A DNA stretch of 64,000 nt from Aquimarina sp. ERC-38 (GCF_026222555.1 NZ_CP098511.1:3639501-3703500), one strand, 5' to 3'; positions 44,560 to 55,147 are shown, numbered from the stretch's first letter. A program made the numbers and translations. Notes: generated by a model from the sequence alone, not told the origin.

Positions 44560-47500
44560 ATGAAAAGGGCTTTTTTAATTCTATGCTTTTGTATAAGCTA
44601 TTCTATATTTTCCCAGGGTATTACCGATAGTATTTTTAAAGAAATTAAACCTCGTAATATTGGTCCGGGAGGAATGAGTGGCCGGGTAACTAGCATTGCT
44701 GTAGTTAATAAGAATCCGGATATTATGTATGCCGGGACTGCCTCCGGTGGCTTATGGAAATCTACTTCGGGTGGTATTAAATGGAAACCTATTTTTGAAA
44801 ATGAAGCTACTGCCTCTATTGGCGCGGTTGCCATCCAACAGAGCAACCCATCCGTTATCTGGGCTGGCACTGGTGAAGGCAATCCCCGAAATAGCCTGAA
44901 TGGCGGTTATGGTATCTATAAATCCCTGGATGCCGGTAGAACCTGGCAATTGATGGGACTTGAAAAAACCCGACATATTCACCGGGTAATCATTGATCCA
45001 ACTAATCCTGATATTGTATATGTTGCTGCAATTGGTTCCCCCTGGGGAGAACATCCGGAACGTGGCGTTTTTAAAACTACAGATGGTGGGTTGACCTGGA
45101 ACAAAATACTTTTTGCAAATAATAAAACCGGAGCGGCAGACTTGGTGATCGATCCTTCAAACCCGAATAAATTGATTGCAACCCTTTGGGAGCATAAACG
45201 AGAACCCTGGTTTTTTAAGTCAGGTGGTGAAGGCTCCGGATTATTTATAACCTATGATGGTGGAAAAACCTGGAAAGAAAAAACAAAGAAAGATGGTTTG
45301 CCAGAGGGGGAATTAGGTCGTATAGGTATTGCTATTGCACGTAATAAACCTGATATTGTTTATGCGCTGATTGAAGCCAAAAAAAATGCACTTTATAAAT
45401 CTACAGATGGTGGTTTCAGTTGGAAAAAAATAAATGATAAAAATGATATTGGAAACCGCCCATTCTATTATTCTGAAATCTACGTAGACCCACAAAATGA
45501 AAACCGGGTATATTCTATTTTTACATACGTGAATGTTTCAGAAGATGGGGGTCAAAATTTTAAGCAATTAATGCCTGCGTACGGAGTAGATAACGGGGTA
45601 CATCCGGATCATCACGCCTGGTGGATTCACCCGGAAAATGGTGATTTTATGATTGACGGTAATGATGGAGGTCTTAATATCACCAAAGATGGCGGACAGA
45701 CCTGGCGTTTTATTGGTAATCTACCGGTGGCACAATTTTATCATATTAATGTAGATAATGAGTTTCCATATAACGTATACGGAGGTATGCAGGACAATGG
45801 TAGTTGGCGTGGACCTGCTTACGTCTGGAAAGATCAGGGCATCCGAAACAGCTACTGGCAGGAAATATCTTTTGGAGATGGATTTGATGTAGTTCCCGAT
45901 AAAGAAGACTCCCGTTACGGATGGTCTATGAGTCAGCAGGGATATGTAAGTCGATACGACTGGATGACCGGTAATAATTATACCGTACGCCCTACACATC
46001 CTGATCCGGATGTTGAATTGCGATTTAACTGGAACGCAGCAATTAACATAGATCCGTTCGATAGTAAAACGCTTTATTTTGGGAGTCAGTTTGTACATAA
46101 AAGTACGGATAAAGGAAATACCTGGACTATTATCTCATCTGATCTTACCACAAATGATCTGGAAAAGCAGAAACAAGGAGAAAGTGGAGGGCTTACCATG
46201 GATGCCACCGGAGCAGAAAATTATACAACCATATTAGTAATCGAACCTTCACCTTTACAACAAGACTTACTTTGGGTAGGAACCGATGACGGCAAAATCC
46301 ATATTACCCAAAACGGAGGTGCTGATTGGACAGATGTATCCGAAAACTTAAAAGATTTACCAAAAGGTAGCTGGATTGTACAGATTAAGGCTTCTAATAA
46401 AAATAAATCCGAAGCTTTACTGGTGGCAAATGATTATCGTCGCTTTAATTACCAACCTTATGTATACCGAACTACGGACTACGGAAAATCATGGAAACGT
46501 ATCGTAGATAATGCTGATGTACAAAGTTATGCTTTAAGTATCGTAGAAGACCCCAAAGAGAAAAAACTCCTTTTTTTAGGGACGGATGATGGCCTATATG
46601 TTTCTTTTACTGCCGGAGAAAGCTGGCAAAAATGGACGAACGGTTTTCCCACGGTACCAGTCAAGGATTTAGTTATTCATCCAAGGGAAGATGACCTTGT
46701 GATCGGTACATTTGGTAGAGCAGCCTGGGTATTAGATAATATCAAGCCACTTCGGGCACTGGCAAAAAATCAGGGAATTCTTAAGAAGAAAATACACGCT
46801 TTTCCTACTACTACGGCTTATCAGGCAGCCTATCAGCAACCTTCCGGAAGCCGTTTTGGGGCAGATGCTATTTTTAACGCAAAAAACCGTCCGTACGGCG
46901 CCAGTTTATCTTATTATGTAATTCCTCAGAAAAAAGACAAAAAAAGTGAGGAAGATAATGAAAATGAAGATGATAATGCTACTGAAGAGAATGAAGAAAA
47001 GGTTGATGAAAGCGGAACGCCCAAGGTAAAATGGGACTCTATATATGTAAAAGTATATAAAGAGAATTCTTTACTACGAACCTTAAAACATAAAACACCG
47101 GACTCTACGGGAATCTATAAAATCTATTGGAACCTGGACGAAAAAGGGCCCGAGCGTCCGTCACGAACTTTATCCAAAAAGAAAAATAAGACCGAGCCTA
47201 GTGGTACGGATGTAATACCCGGAACCTATAAGGTTGTTTTTGAATATGGTAATCAGAAAGATAGTACCACAGTTACCGTTAAAAGTGACCCCAGGTTAAA
47301 AATCTCCGAACAAAACATACAAGAAGTGTATACGGCATCAAAACAGGTAGAAGAATTGATTCAAACCGCAGCTACTGCGGTAAAACAGCTGGTAGAAAGT
47401 AAAACTATAGTATCGCGGTATCAGAAGGACCTTAAAGAACTGGATAAGAAAAAATATAAAAGCGCTATCGATTCCTCAAAAGCAGTAACTAAGAAAATAG

Positions 47501-47793
47501 ATAGCTTAGTTGCTTTTTATATTGGTAAAGAAGATAAAAGACAAGGAATTACACGTACTCCGGAAGTTACTATAATGCAACGACTGAGTACTGCCAACTG
47601 GTACGTAAGTAGCAGACAAAATGGTTTGACGGCAACGGAACGTACCTTAATTAAACATGCAAAAAATGACCTTACGGAAGCTTTACAAAAAACCAATTCG
47701 TTCTATACTTCAGATTGGGAAAGTTACGAAGCACAGATCAAAGCCTTAAACCTATCACCCTTTAAAAAACCGGAATTGTTTAGCACGGAGTAA
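44560..47793 (+). CDS. Large exported VPS10/BNR-type beta-propeller protein
   Basis: A 1077-residue protein with a signal peptide ending near YSIFSQG. Residues 30-720 hold repeated Asp-box-like units (STSGGIKWK, SLDAGRTWQ, TTDGGLTWN, STDGGFSWK, TKDGGQTWR, STDKGNTWT), the mark of sortilin/VPS10 and BNR-type propellers. An acidic low-complexity stretch lies near 795-815, then a C-terminal beta and helical part. Proteins of this type are common in Bacteroidota and often labelled glycosyl hydrolase, but no catalytic residues can be named. Confidence 0.8.
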   Translation: MKRAFLILCFCISYSIFSQGITDSIFKEIKPRNIGPGGMSGRVTSIAVVNKNPDIMYAGTASGGLWKSTSGGIKWKPIFENEATASIGAVAIQQSNPSVIWAGTGEGNPRNSLNGGYGIYKSLDAGRTWQLMGLEKTRHIHRVIIDPTNPDIVYVAAIGSPWGEHPERGVFKTTDGGLTWNKILFANNKTGAADLVIDPSNPNKLIATLWEHKREPWFFKSGGEGSGLFITYDGGKTWKEKTKKDGLPEGELGRIGIAIARNKPDIVYALIEAKKNALYKSTDGGFSWKKINDKNDIGNRPFYYSEIYVDPQNENRVYSIFTYVNVSEDGGQNFKQLMPAYGVDNGVHPDHHAWWIHPENGDFMIDGNDGGLNITKDGGQTWRFIGNLPVAQFYHINVDNEFPYNVYGGMQDNGSWRGPAYVWKDQGIRNSYWQEISFGDGFDVVPDKEDSRYGWSMSQQGYVSRYDWMTGNNYTVRPTHPDPDVELRFNWNAAINIDPFDSKTLYFGSQFVHKSTDKGNTWTIISSDLTTNDLEKQKQGESGGLTMDATGAENYTTILVIEPSPLQQDLLWVGTDDGKIHITQNGGADWTDVSENLKDLPKGSWIVQIKASNKNKSEALLVANDYRRFNYQPYVYRTTDYGKSWKRIVDNADVQSYALSIVEDPKEKKLLFLGTDDGLYVSFTAGESWQKWTNGFPTVPVKDLVIHPREDDLVIGTFGRAAWVLDNIKPLRALAKNQGILKKKIHAFPTTTAYQAAYQQPSGSRFGADAIFNAKNRPYGASLSYYVIPQKKDKKSEEDNENEDDNATEENEEKVDESGTPKVKWDSIYVKVYKENSLLRTLKHKTPDSTGIYKIYWNLDEKGPERPSRTLSKKKNKTEPSGTDVIPGTYKVVFEYGNQKDSTTVTVKSDPRLKISEQNIQEVYTASKQVEELIQTAATAVKQLVESKTIVSRYQKDLKELDKKKYKSAIDSSKAVTKKIDSLVAFYIGKEDKRQGITRTPEVTIMQRLSTANWYVSSRQNGLTATERTLIKHAKNDLTEALQKTNSFYTSDWESYEAQIKALNLSPFKKPELFSTE

Positions 47794-47950
47794 CATACTA
47801 TATAAGTTTACTTTATTTATAATGATCAGGTTTTTTGATGAATCTGAGGGCATATTGCATTAACACAGTTTTAACCCCTATTTCCGTTAGTTCCATTTTT
47901 AATTTTCGACATTTAGTTCTTAAGTATTAATACGAAAATTTAAAACATTT

Positions 47951-49174
47951 ATGGGGTTGCAAAAGGTAACATTTCAGAATAAAGAAGGACATCAACTTAC
48001 AGGACGGCTTGACCTTCCGGCAGATCAGCATCCTCATAATTATGCTTTGTTTGCTCACTGTTTTACCTGTAATAAAAACCTAGGTGCCGTTCGGAATATT
48101 AGCCAGGCATTAACCAATGAAGGGTTTGGCGTACTACGCTTTGATTTTACCGGTCTGGGAGAAAGTGACGGGGATTTTGAAGACACTAATTTCTCAGGGA
48201 ATGTAGAGGACCTAATTGCCGCAGCAGCATACCTTACAAAAGAGTATCAGGCTCCTTCGCTTTTAGTTGGTCATTCCCTGGGAGGTGCCGCAGCGATCTT
48301 TGCTGCAAGCCAGTTGACATCTGTAAAAGCCGTTACTACAGTGGGAGCACCATCAAACCCAAAACATGTACAAAAGTTGCTAAAAAGCAATTTAGCTGAG
48401 ATAGAAGAGAAAGGAGTTGCCACGGTAAATTTAAGCGGGAGAGATTTTACCATTAAAAAACAGTTTCTTGAGGATCTGGAAACCAAATCTTTACCAGACG
48501 CCGTAAAAGAATTTGATAAAGCGCTGTTAGTCATGCATTCTCCACAAGATACTACGGTAGGTATTAACAATGCGGAGGAAATCTATATGGCAGCAAAACA
48601 TCCTAAAAGTTTTGTCTCCCTGGATGGTGCAGATCATTTATTAATGAATAAAAAAGACTCGTTGTATGTTGGGAAAGTAATTGCAGGTTGGTCGTCACGT
48701 TACGTTGATATGCCGGAAGAACCTAAGATTAAAACTAAACATCAGGTAGTGGCAAGCCTGGATAGTACCGAGGAATTTACTACTCAAATGAAAGCCGGAT
48801 CACACTATTTTATCGCAGATGAACCAATTGATTTCGGTGGAAACAATTTTGGTCCGACACCTTACGATTATATTTCAGCCGGATTGTCTGCTTGTACTGC
48901 AATGACTATCCAGATGTACGCCCGCCGCAAAAAATGGGAAATTAATACTGTTGAGGTACATACCAGCTATGATAAAATTCATAAAGAAGATTGTGATCAT
49001 TGTGAAGAAACTACAGCTAAAATCGATTTATTCCAACGTGAGATTAGGTTTGGCGGTAATTTAGACCAAAAACAGGTAGCTAAACTACTAGAAATTGCAG
49101 ATAAATGCCCGGTACATAAAACCTTAGCGTCCGAAACCAAAATTGAAACCAAGTTACTTACTGATAATAATTAA
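47951..49174 (+). CDS. Bifunctional alpha/beta hydrolase-OsmC protein
   Basis: A 407-residue fusion. Residues 1-255 are an alpha/beta hydrolase with the nucleophile elbow GHSLGGAA near residue 100 and a final SLDGADHLL with the catalytic His. Residues 265-400 are an OsmC-like domain with the two thiol cysteines, one in GLSACTAMT and one in ADKCPVHKTL. OsmC proteins reduce organic hydroperoxides. The fusion is known in several phyla; the ester or thioester substrate is unknown. Confidence 0.9.
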   Translation: MGLQKVTFQNKEGHQLTGRLDLPADQHPHNYALFAHCFTCNKNLGAVRNISQALTNEGFGVLRFDFTGLGESDGDFEDTNFSGNVEDLIAAAAYLTKEYQAPSLLVGHSLGGAAAIFAASQLTSVKAVTTVGAPSNPKHVQKLLKSNLAEIEEKGVATVNLSGRDFTIKKQFLEDLETKSLPDAVKEFDKALLVMHSPQDTTVGINNAEEIYMAAKHPKSFVSLDGADHLLMNKKDSLYVGKVIAGWSSRYVDMPEEPKIKTKHQVVASLDSTEEFTTQMKAGSHYFIADEPIDFGGNNFGPTPYDYISAGLSACTAMTIQMYARRKKWEINTVEVHTSYDKIHKEDCDHCEETTAKIDLFQREIRFGGNLDQKQVAKLLEIADKCPVHKTLASETKIETKLLTDNN

Positions 49175-49300
49175 ATTGCTTTTGATAAATGGTTAGTATA
49201 AGAAGAGGTTGTTTAAAGAGTTATCAAGTTTTTATGATTACCCTTTACCACCTCTTTATAAGTTAAAGAAAGATATAGTAAAGTATAAACGATAATTCTC

Positions 49301-51577
49301 TTAGCGCTTTATAAACTTACTAGTCGTTATTGCTGATCCATTTGCATCAATTACAGATAAAAAGTAAACACCGGATGATAAAGTTGCTAGCTCAATTTCC
49401 ATCTGATCTATCCCTTTTTTAGCTTCATATACTTTTTTATATACCGGTTTGCCATTTATAGTATGAATGGCAATTTTATAAGTAGAAGTACTAATAGTTG
49501 CTATTCCTTCAATCTTAATATTTTCACTAAAGGGGTTAGGGATTATAGAAATTATAGGAAATGTTCTATGGATGGGAGGTGATACTTTATTATCATTACT
49601 CTTTCTTTGATTTGAAGAAGATGAACAGTTTTCCAAATTAATCCAGGAGGTTTCCCCAAGTTCAAATAAGATATTTTGAAAGACCACCCGGTCCCCTACT
49701 TCGTAATTTATAGAACTACTCCACTTTGCTACTCCATTGCAAGGATTAGAAGAAGGATTATCAGTTCGATAGCTAATTTGCAATACAGAAGCCTTAGATA
49801 CTCCGCCTTCATAACTTTCAGCAGTTCTTTTTGCGTTCGTATTCGTCAGGCTTTTTCCAGTACCTTCTATGATAAAAGCCATACTATTGCCGGATTGCCA
49901 GTTCGGTTTATTTACGACCTGCTGTACCAGAGCTTTTACATCAGAGGTTCTCTGTGCACTGCTCCGATCATCTTTTTGCCAAGAATTTGGGTTCCAAATA
50001 CTATTTTGAGCAATTTTAGTTCTTGAAGACACATTTGCCGCATCACTAAAAGCTCTTGCATTTGAGGTATTTTCAATGCTCACTTTTAAATTTGTAGGAT
50101 CACTATGACTTTCATCTGCTGTAAACTGAAGAAATGCATTTGTAATAATAGCTCCTTTCGGTACACCTACCGTAGCAAACCGCAATCCTATTTTTTGATA
50201 ACTAAAGTCGTTAAACTGATCGTAAACCAATTCTAAGTCGCTGCTGTCTACGTATAGGTCTCCGTTTTTATCTTCTTCTACGTCATCACTACCTGATGTA
50301 ATCGGTATGGAAAGTGTTTTAATTCCCGGATTTACAATGGTATTATCATTATTAATTTCAACCACACTACCGTTTGAAGGTCTCCAAACATCCAGGTTGG
50401 ATGGAATACTAAAACGGTTATTATTGCTTACCGATCCTACTTCAAAGGCGTTATCGGTTTTTATGGTTCTGGCTTCTATTTTTGTTTTGTATACAAAAAT
50501 CCATTTAAACTGATTAAAAGATGCTGAATTTCTTGTCCAATTCTTAGCATCTCCGTTGCCACGTAAAGGGGCACCCCAGCAACCTTCACCAATATAAACC
50601 GTACCGCGATTATTATCCCTGATAAAGCCTTCATCACTTCCGGATTGAGAAGAAGGGCGTACTGGCCAGGTAGATTTTACGACATGGGCATCACACTCTA
50701 CTACCAATCGTACTTTATAGTCATAAAATAGTTGCGCCCAGTTGGTATATTGGCTATTTCCTTCACTCTTAAAAAATACATGAGGTCGCATGGGTTTATG
50801 ATACTGTGCCATTCTCCAGGAGACATCCTGATTGGCAACCAGGTCTTGTTGTAACCAACTGGTTTGATCTCCAAAGATCGAAATCTCAGTATTTAGGGTA
50901 TAAGCTCTTAATATATTATTCCCGAATGTAAGTGCATAATACACCTTAGAACTTGGAGTATCAAATAGATTGTAAATGGTACTATTGCTATCTTCATGGT
51001 TCCCCCGGGTGGCTACGATCGGAAACATACGACCATCAGAGGCTGTAGTGAGTTGCCAATCATCAAACCAGGCTCGCCATTGTGAACTGGTATCGTCATC
51101 CGTCATATCTCCACCAAAGAAAACTGCATTTGGTTTTAATTTTGATACTAATATATTCGCATTTCTACGAGGCGTACGGTTATTTCTGGAATCTCCCCCG
51201 GCAATAAAAGATAATCGGGAATCATCATTTGTTGCGGTTTTAAACCAGAATCGATCACTGGTACTATCATTATCGCGAATGACAAAGTAATAAGCGGTAT
51301 TAGGCCGTAAACCAGTTAGGCGAACAAATCTATTATTCATCCCTTTGTAGTTGATGCTCCTATCCGGAGCTTTAGCATTGGGATAAGCATTGTAGTTAGT
51401 TCCCTTATCGCTGGTTCCATAATATACGGTAGCATCTTGTCCGGAAATCTGATTCCACCCAATAGTAATAGTCGTTGCAGGGTTACTTCTTAAGGTTAAA
51501 CGATATTTATCATGCGAAGCATAGAAAACGTTGGTCAGGAAAACCAATATTAAAAATAATTTGTGTGAATATGACAT
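49301..51577 (-). CDS. T9SS-exported metallophosphoesterase with PAP-like fold, long paralogue
   Basis: From the ATG at 51577 this is 758 residues. After the signal peptide come a FN3-like domain, a calcineurin-type phosphoesterase with AGGDSRNN, FGGDMTDDD, RGNHED, QYHKP and a final ECDAH, a beta-sandwich region, a short CBM5/12-like module (ending near the NCSSS stretch) and a C-terminal T9SS type A sorting domain (PNPFSENIKI...GVYFLSV). The order of metal motifs fits purple acid phosphatases. Its frame is open to 51643, but a promoter box lies in that extension. A paralogue without the CBM-like module is at 52698. Confidence 0.85.
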   Translation of the reverse strand: MSYSHKLFLILVFLTNVFYASHDKYRLTLRSNPATTITIGWNQISGQDATVYYGTSDKGTNYNAYPNAKAPDRSINYKGMNNRFVRLTGLRPNTAYYFVIRDNDSTSDRFWFKTATNDDSRLSFIAGGDSRNNRTPRRNANILVSKLKPNAVFFGGDMTDDDTSSQWRAWFDDWQLTTASDGRMFPIVATRGNHEDSNSTIYNLFDTPSSKVYYALTFGNNILRAYTLNTEISIFGDQTSWLQQDLVANQDVSWRMAQYHKPMRPHVFFKSEGNSQYTNWAQLFYDYKVRLVVECDAHVVKSTWPVRPSSQSGSDEGFIRDNNRGTVYIGEGCWGAPLRGNGDAKNWTRNSASFNQFKWIFVYKTKIEARTIKTDNAFEVGSVSNNNRFSIPSNLDVWRPSNGSVVEINNDNTIVNPGIKTLSIPITSGSDDVEEDKNGDLYVDSSDLELVYDQFNDFSYQKIGLRFATVGVPKGAIITNAFLQFTADESHSDPTNLKVSIENTSNARAFSDAANVSSRTKIAQNSIWNPNSWQKDDRSSAQRTSDVKALVQQVVNKPNWQSGNSMAFIIEGTGKSLTNTNAKRTAESYEGGVSKASVLQISYRTDNPSSNPCNGVAKWSSSINYEVGDRVVFQNILFELGETSWINLENCSSSSNQRKSNDNKVSPPIHRTFPIISIIPNPFSENIKIEGIATISTSTYKIAIHTINGKPVYKKVYEAKKGIDQMEIELATLSSGVYFLSVIDANGSAITTSKFIKR

Positions 51578-51599
51578 GGTATAACAGCTTAGTTTACTA

Positions 51600-51607
51600 C
51601 AAAGGTA
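51600..51607 (-). promoter_or_regulatory. -7 box of the long metallophosphoesterase gene
   Basis: Minus-strand TACCTTTG is an exact TAnnTTTG match, 22 bases before the ATG at 51577. No TTG lies at the usual distance. It argues for that ATG as start. Confidence 0.45.
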
Positions 51608-51720
51608 AGTTGAAATTATTTTCGTAAATAGGTGATGATACATTGATAATGATTACATAATATTTCCCGTTATCTTATTAACATATTCTTTACAACAAAA
51701 AGTACCTTATAAAAATTAAT

Positions 51721-51728
51721 TATATTTG
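51721..51728 (+). promoter_or_regulatory. -7 box of the membrane protein gene
   Basis: TATATTTG is an exact -7 match 8 bases before the ATG; transcription would begin almost at the start codon. No TTG at the proper distance. Confidence 0.35.
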
Positions 51729-51736
51729 ATTTACAC

Positions 51737-52594
51737 ATGCAATTATCTTACCCATTTTTATTACGAGTTTTAAGACTGACTACTTTTTTTGTTTTTTTAG
51801 GCAGGGCCTATCAACATATTTTCTGGGATGCTCCACACCGATCATTTTTTTGGGATGAGTCCTTATTACAACCTTTTGTTGAAAATGTTTTTTCCATTTC
51901 TTGGCAAGACTACGTGACTAATCTACGTGTCGATGGTTTCATTCAAAGCATTATAAGAGGAGATGGGTATTTGTATTTACTGGCTGCTATTTGTACCTTA
52001 ATAATCAAAGAAAAGCAGTTTAGATTTATACAAATTCCTATTCTTATCGGAGGTATTAGTTTGTTTATTCTGGCGGTTTTACTTACTAAAGAAAAATTTT
52101 ATCATATTGCTCAATTTTTTGAACATAGTTTGCAATTTGGTATTCCTTTTGTTTTTTTAAGAATGATAAAGATGGGAACTATCCGTTCCAAAGATGTCTT
52201 AACCTTAAAAATTTTGACTGCCGTAACCTTTGCTGCGCATGGACTGTATGCTTTGGGAGTGTATCCGGTACCAGGATATTTTATTGATATGGTTATTCAA
52301 ATTTTAAACCTATCAGAATCTACGTCTATTCAATTATTATACGTAGCAGGTATTTTAGATATAGTCATTGCAATTCTTATTTTTGTACCAAAAGTAGCTG
52401 TATATGCCTTGGGTTATGCTTTTATCTGGGGGTTATTAACGGCACTGGCAAGAATAGTTTCAGGTTTTGATGTTCATTTTATAGGAACCTCTCTACATCA
52501 ATCTTTATATCTCACCGTATATCGTCTCCCTCATGCCCTGGTCCCACTATTATTATTATACTATCAAAAAAGTTCAATAGTGACAAATCAATGA
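51737..52594 (+). CDS. Multi-spanning membrane protein of unknown function
   Basis: A 285-residue protein with about seven hydrophobic segments (near 10-25, 75-90, 100-115, 130-145, 160-180, 200-220 and 225-245). No catalytic or transport motif recognised. It lies between the two T9SS-exported phosphoesterase genes, in the opposite direction, and ends in a bidirectional terminator. Confidence 0.65.
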   Translation: MQLSYPFLLRVLRLTTFFVFLGRAYQHIFWDAPHRSFFWDESLLQPFVENVFSISWQDYVTNLRVDGFIQSIIRGDGYLYLLAAICTLIIKEKQFRFIQIPILIGGISLFILAVLLTKEKFYHIAQFFEHSLQFGIPFVFLRMIKMGTIRSKDVLTLKILTAVTFAAHGLYALGVYPVPGYFIDMVIQILNLSESTSIQLLYVAGILDIVIAILIFVPKVAVYALGYAFIWGLLTALARIVSGFDVHFIGTSLHQSLYLTVYRLPHALVPLLLLYYQKSSIVTNQ

Positions 52595-52630
52595 TCAGTA
52601 AAAATATTATTCAATAAAATTACCGTTTAA

Positions 52631-52658
52631 AAAAGGCTACTAATTAAAGTAGCCTTTT
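52631..52658. terminator. Bidirectional terminator
   Basis: A perfect 11-base-pair stem AAAAGGCTACT/AGTAGCCTTTT with a 6-base loop lies between the convergent membrane protein and phosphoesterase genes. T runs flank it on both strands. Confidence 0.88.
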
Positions 52659-52697
52659 AGCAGTATTACAAACATTTCGGTAAAAGCCCCCTTTTCC

Positions 52698-54821
52698 TTA
52701 TTGCTTGAACACTTTTTCAGTAAAAACAATAGTGCCCTGATTGTCTTTTATATTTATAAAATACATTCCGGTATTCGTAATATTTGGTTTAATTTTTAGT
52801 CGACTAATAGTATTATCATTTTTTATGAAAAAACTATCTGAGTATACTTCTTTACCATTAATAGAATAGATAGCAAGATGATATCGTTCCTGCGCCTTAA
52901 ATCGCTGGAAAAGACCTGAAATTTCTATATCTTCATCAAAAGGATTAGGGGAGACTACCAGATTCGTTGCCATTATTTCTGATGATGAAATATTTAAAGT
53001 ATTAATTTTGTAACTAACAATTAATTTTGCTGCTTTGGTAACACCAGCTTCAAAACTTTCTGCTGTTCTTCTGGAAGTAGGAGAACGTAGACTATTACCC
53101 TTACCGTCAATAGTTACTACCATGCTATTTCCTTCTTTCCAAGCCTTCTTAGCTACTATTTTTTGTATTAAGTTTTTTATGTCTGGTGATTGCTGCGCTA
53201 ATCCGGCTTGGTTTGCTATCCATTCTTTGGGAAACCAGGTAACGACTTCATTTATTTGATTTCTTGACGAGACATTTTCCTGATCCGTAAATGGAAGAGC
53301 ATCTGCGGTATCTTCCATTCCTATCACTAAGGTAGTAGCTTCACTTTCGCTATCATCTGCTGTAAATTGTAGGTATGCTTCACTAATAAGGGCGTTTTGG
53401 GGTATAGAAACAGACCTGAATCGTAAGCCTATTTTTTGAACACCTGCATTATTCTGATCATTATAAATCAATTCCAGTTCATCGCTTTCTTTTAAAATTT
53501 TACCATTCTTATCTTCTTCTACATCATCTTCTCCGTAAGATACGACAACTACCGTACTGATAAGATCAGGGTCATTTCTTGTATTATTAGAATTCAGAAT
53601 AGTTACTACACTGCCATTAGAAGGTTTCCAAATATCAAGGTTAGCAGGTATAGCAAAACGATCGTCATTAGAAACAGGGATAACCTGGGTAGCATTATCA
53701 ATTTTAATGGTTCGGGCTTCCATTTTATTTTCGTCAATAAAAATCCATTTAAATTGATTAAACGAATCTGAATTACGGGTCCAGGATTTAGTATCATCAT
53801 TATTCTTAAGCGGTGCTCCCCAGCATCCTTCACCTATATATACCGTACCTTTTTGATTATCGCGAACGAATCCTTGATCATTTCCTGAGTTTGAAGATGG
53901 TTTTATAGGCCAGGTAGATTTAACCAGGTGCGAATCACATTCAACTACAAGTTGCACTTTTTGGTCATAGAACAATTGTGCCCAGTTGTTATATTGAGCA
54001 TTACCCTCAGGTTTATATGACAAATGGGGCCGGATGGGTTTGTGGTATTGAGCAATACGCCAGATGGTATTTTGACTATTTTCCAGATCCTGCGTTAACC
54101 AGTCTGTCTGATCGCCATATATAGATATTTCCGTATTAAGTGTATATGTTCTTACTACGTTATCACCAAAGGTTAAGGCATAATAAATACCGATATTTGG
54201 AGTATCGAATAAATGATAAATACTTTCATTACTTTCTTCATGATTTCCTCGGGCGGCAACTAACGGGAACATTCTACCATCATCCGCAATAGTTAGTTGC
54301 CAATCGTCAAACCACTTTTGCCATTGATCATCAGTATCATCATCGGTCATATCTCCACCGAAAAGTATGGCGTTTGGTTTAAGTTTGGAAACCATTAGAT
54401 TAGCATTTTTTCGAGGTTCTCGATTGTTTCTGGAATCACCTCCGGCAATGAAAGACAGCCTTGAACGGTCACTAGTGCATGTTTTAAACCATAAACGTCG
54501 ACTGGTTTGCTGATTATCTACGATTACAAAATAATAGGCGGTATCCGGTAATAAGTTAGTTAGACGTACAAAACGATTGTTCATCCCTTTAAAAGTAATA
54601 CTTCGATCCGCACTTTTAGTGAACCGATAACTTTGATAATCCGTACCATGATCTGTAGTATCGTAATATATCATTGCATCATTTCCGGATACCTGATTCC
54701 AACCAATAGTTATGGTCGTAGCTGGATCATCCCTTAATAATAATCTGTATTTGTCATGAGAAGCATAGGTAGTACTCCAACCAAATAAGATTAAGATTAA
54801 CAATTTCAATTTTAAAAACAT
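52698..54821 (-). CDS. T9SS-exported metallophosphoesterase with PAP-like fold, short paralogue
   Basis: A 707-residue protein, closely similar along its length to the one at 49301: signal peptide (TYASHDKYRL), FN3-like domain, phosphoesterase motifs AGGDSRNN, FGGDMTDDD, RGNHEE, QYHKP and ECDSH, a beta-sandwich region and a T9SS type A tail (SPNPFDEDIEI...MYFINI). It lacks the CBM-like module of the long copy. The two are a recent or maintained tandem duplication split by the membrane protein gene. Exact substrate is unknown. Confidence 0.85.
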   Translation of the reverse strand: MFLKLKLLILILFGWSTTYASHDKYRLLLRDDPATTITIGWNQVSGNDAMIYYDTTDHGTDYQSYRFTKSADRSITFKGMNNRFVRLTNLLPDTAYYFVIVDNQQTSRRLWFKTCTSDRSRLSFIAGGDSRNNREPRKNANLMVSKLKPNAILFGGDMTDDDTDDQWQKWFDDWQLTIADDGRMFPLVAARGNHEESNESIYHLFDTPNIGIYYALTFGDNVVRTYTLNTEISIYGDQTDWLTQDLENSQNTIWRIAQYHKPIRPHLSYKPEGNAQYNNWAQLFYDQKVQLVVECDSHLVKSTWPIKPSSNSGNDQGFVRDNQKGTVYIGEGCWGAPLKNNDDTKSWTRNSDSFNQFKWIFIDENKMEARTIKIDNATQVIPVSNDDRFAIPANLDIWKPSNGSVVTILNSNNTRNDPDLISTVVVVSYGEDDVEEDKNGKILKESDELELIYNDQNNAGVQKIGLRFRSVSIPQNALISEAYLQFTADDSESEATTLVIGMEDTADALPFTDQENVSSRNQINEVVTWFPKEWIANQAGLAQQSPDIKNLIQKIVAKKAWKEGNSMVVTIDGKGNSLRSPTSRRTAESFEAGVTKAAKLIVSYKINTLNISSSEIMATNLVVSPNPFDEDIEISGLFQRFKAQERYHLAIYSINGKEVYSDSFFIKNDNTISRLKIKPNITNTGMYFINIKDNQGTIVFTEKVFKQ

Positions 54822-54876
54822 AAAATAGGTCTTAAATAGTAATTGTAAGTATGATTTAATGCATTATTTGTAATAA

Positions 54877-54909
54877 CAAAAATATCTCATTTTTATTTCA
54901 AACTTACAA
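54877..54909 (-). promoter_or_regulatory. Promoter of the short metallophosphoesterase gene
   Basis: On the minus strand TTG (54907-54909), a 22-base spacer and TATTTTTG (54877-54884) match the consensus, 55 bases before the start codon. Confidence 0.7.
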
Positions 54910-55147
54910 GCAAAGTTATAAAAATAATGTTTACATATTATCATGAAAAATTAAACAAAATTAACTTGTAATTGAAAATCATATAGATTAAATAGCATGT
55001 AAATTCTCCGTTATTATCAATGTTATAAGGTTTAAGCAAGCATTTTATAAAGAAAAATCTTTATAAGATGATAATAGTAATTTATGTTAAAATTAACTTT
55101 TAAACTAAACTTTAACTTCTTTTATCGATATTAATTGTCTTTTTATC

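Noticed and set aside
45721..46098. Antisense open frames inside the large beta-propeller gene
   Set aside because: They follow codon bias of the sense gene and have no recognisable protein pattern.
51578..51643. N-terminal extension of the long metallophosphoesterase up to 51643
   Set aside because: A -7 promoter box lies within it, and the ATG at 51577 starts a normal signal peptide like that of the paralogue.
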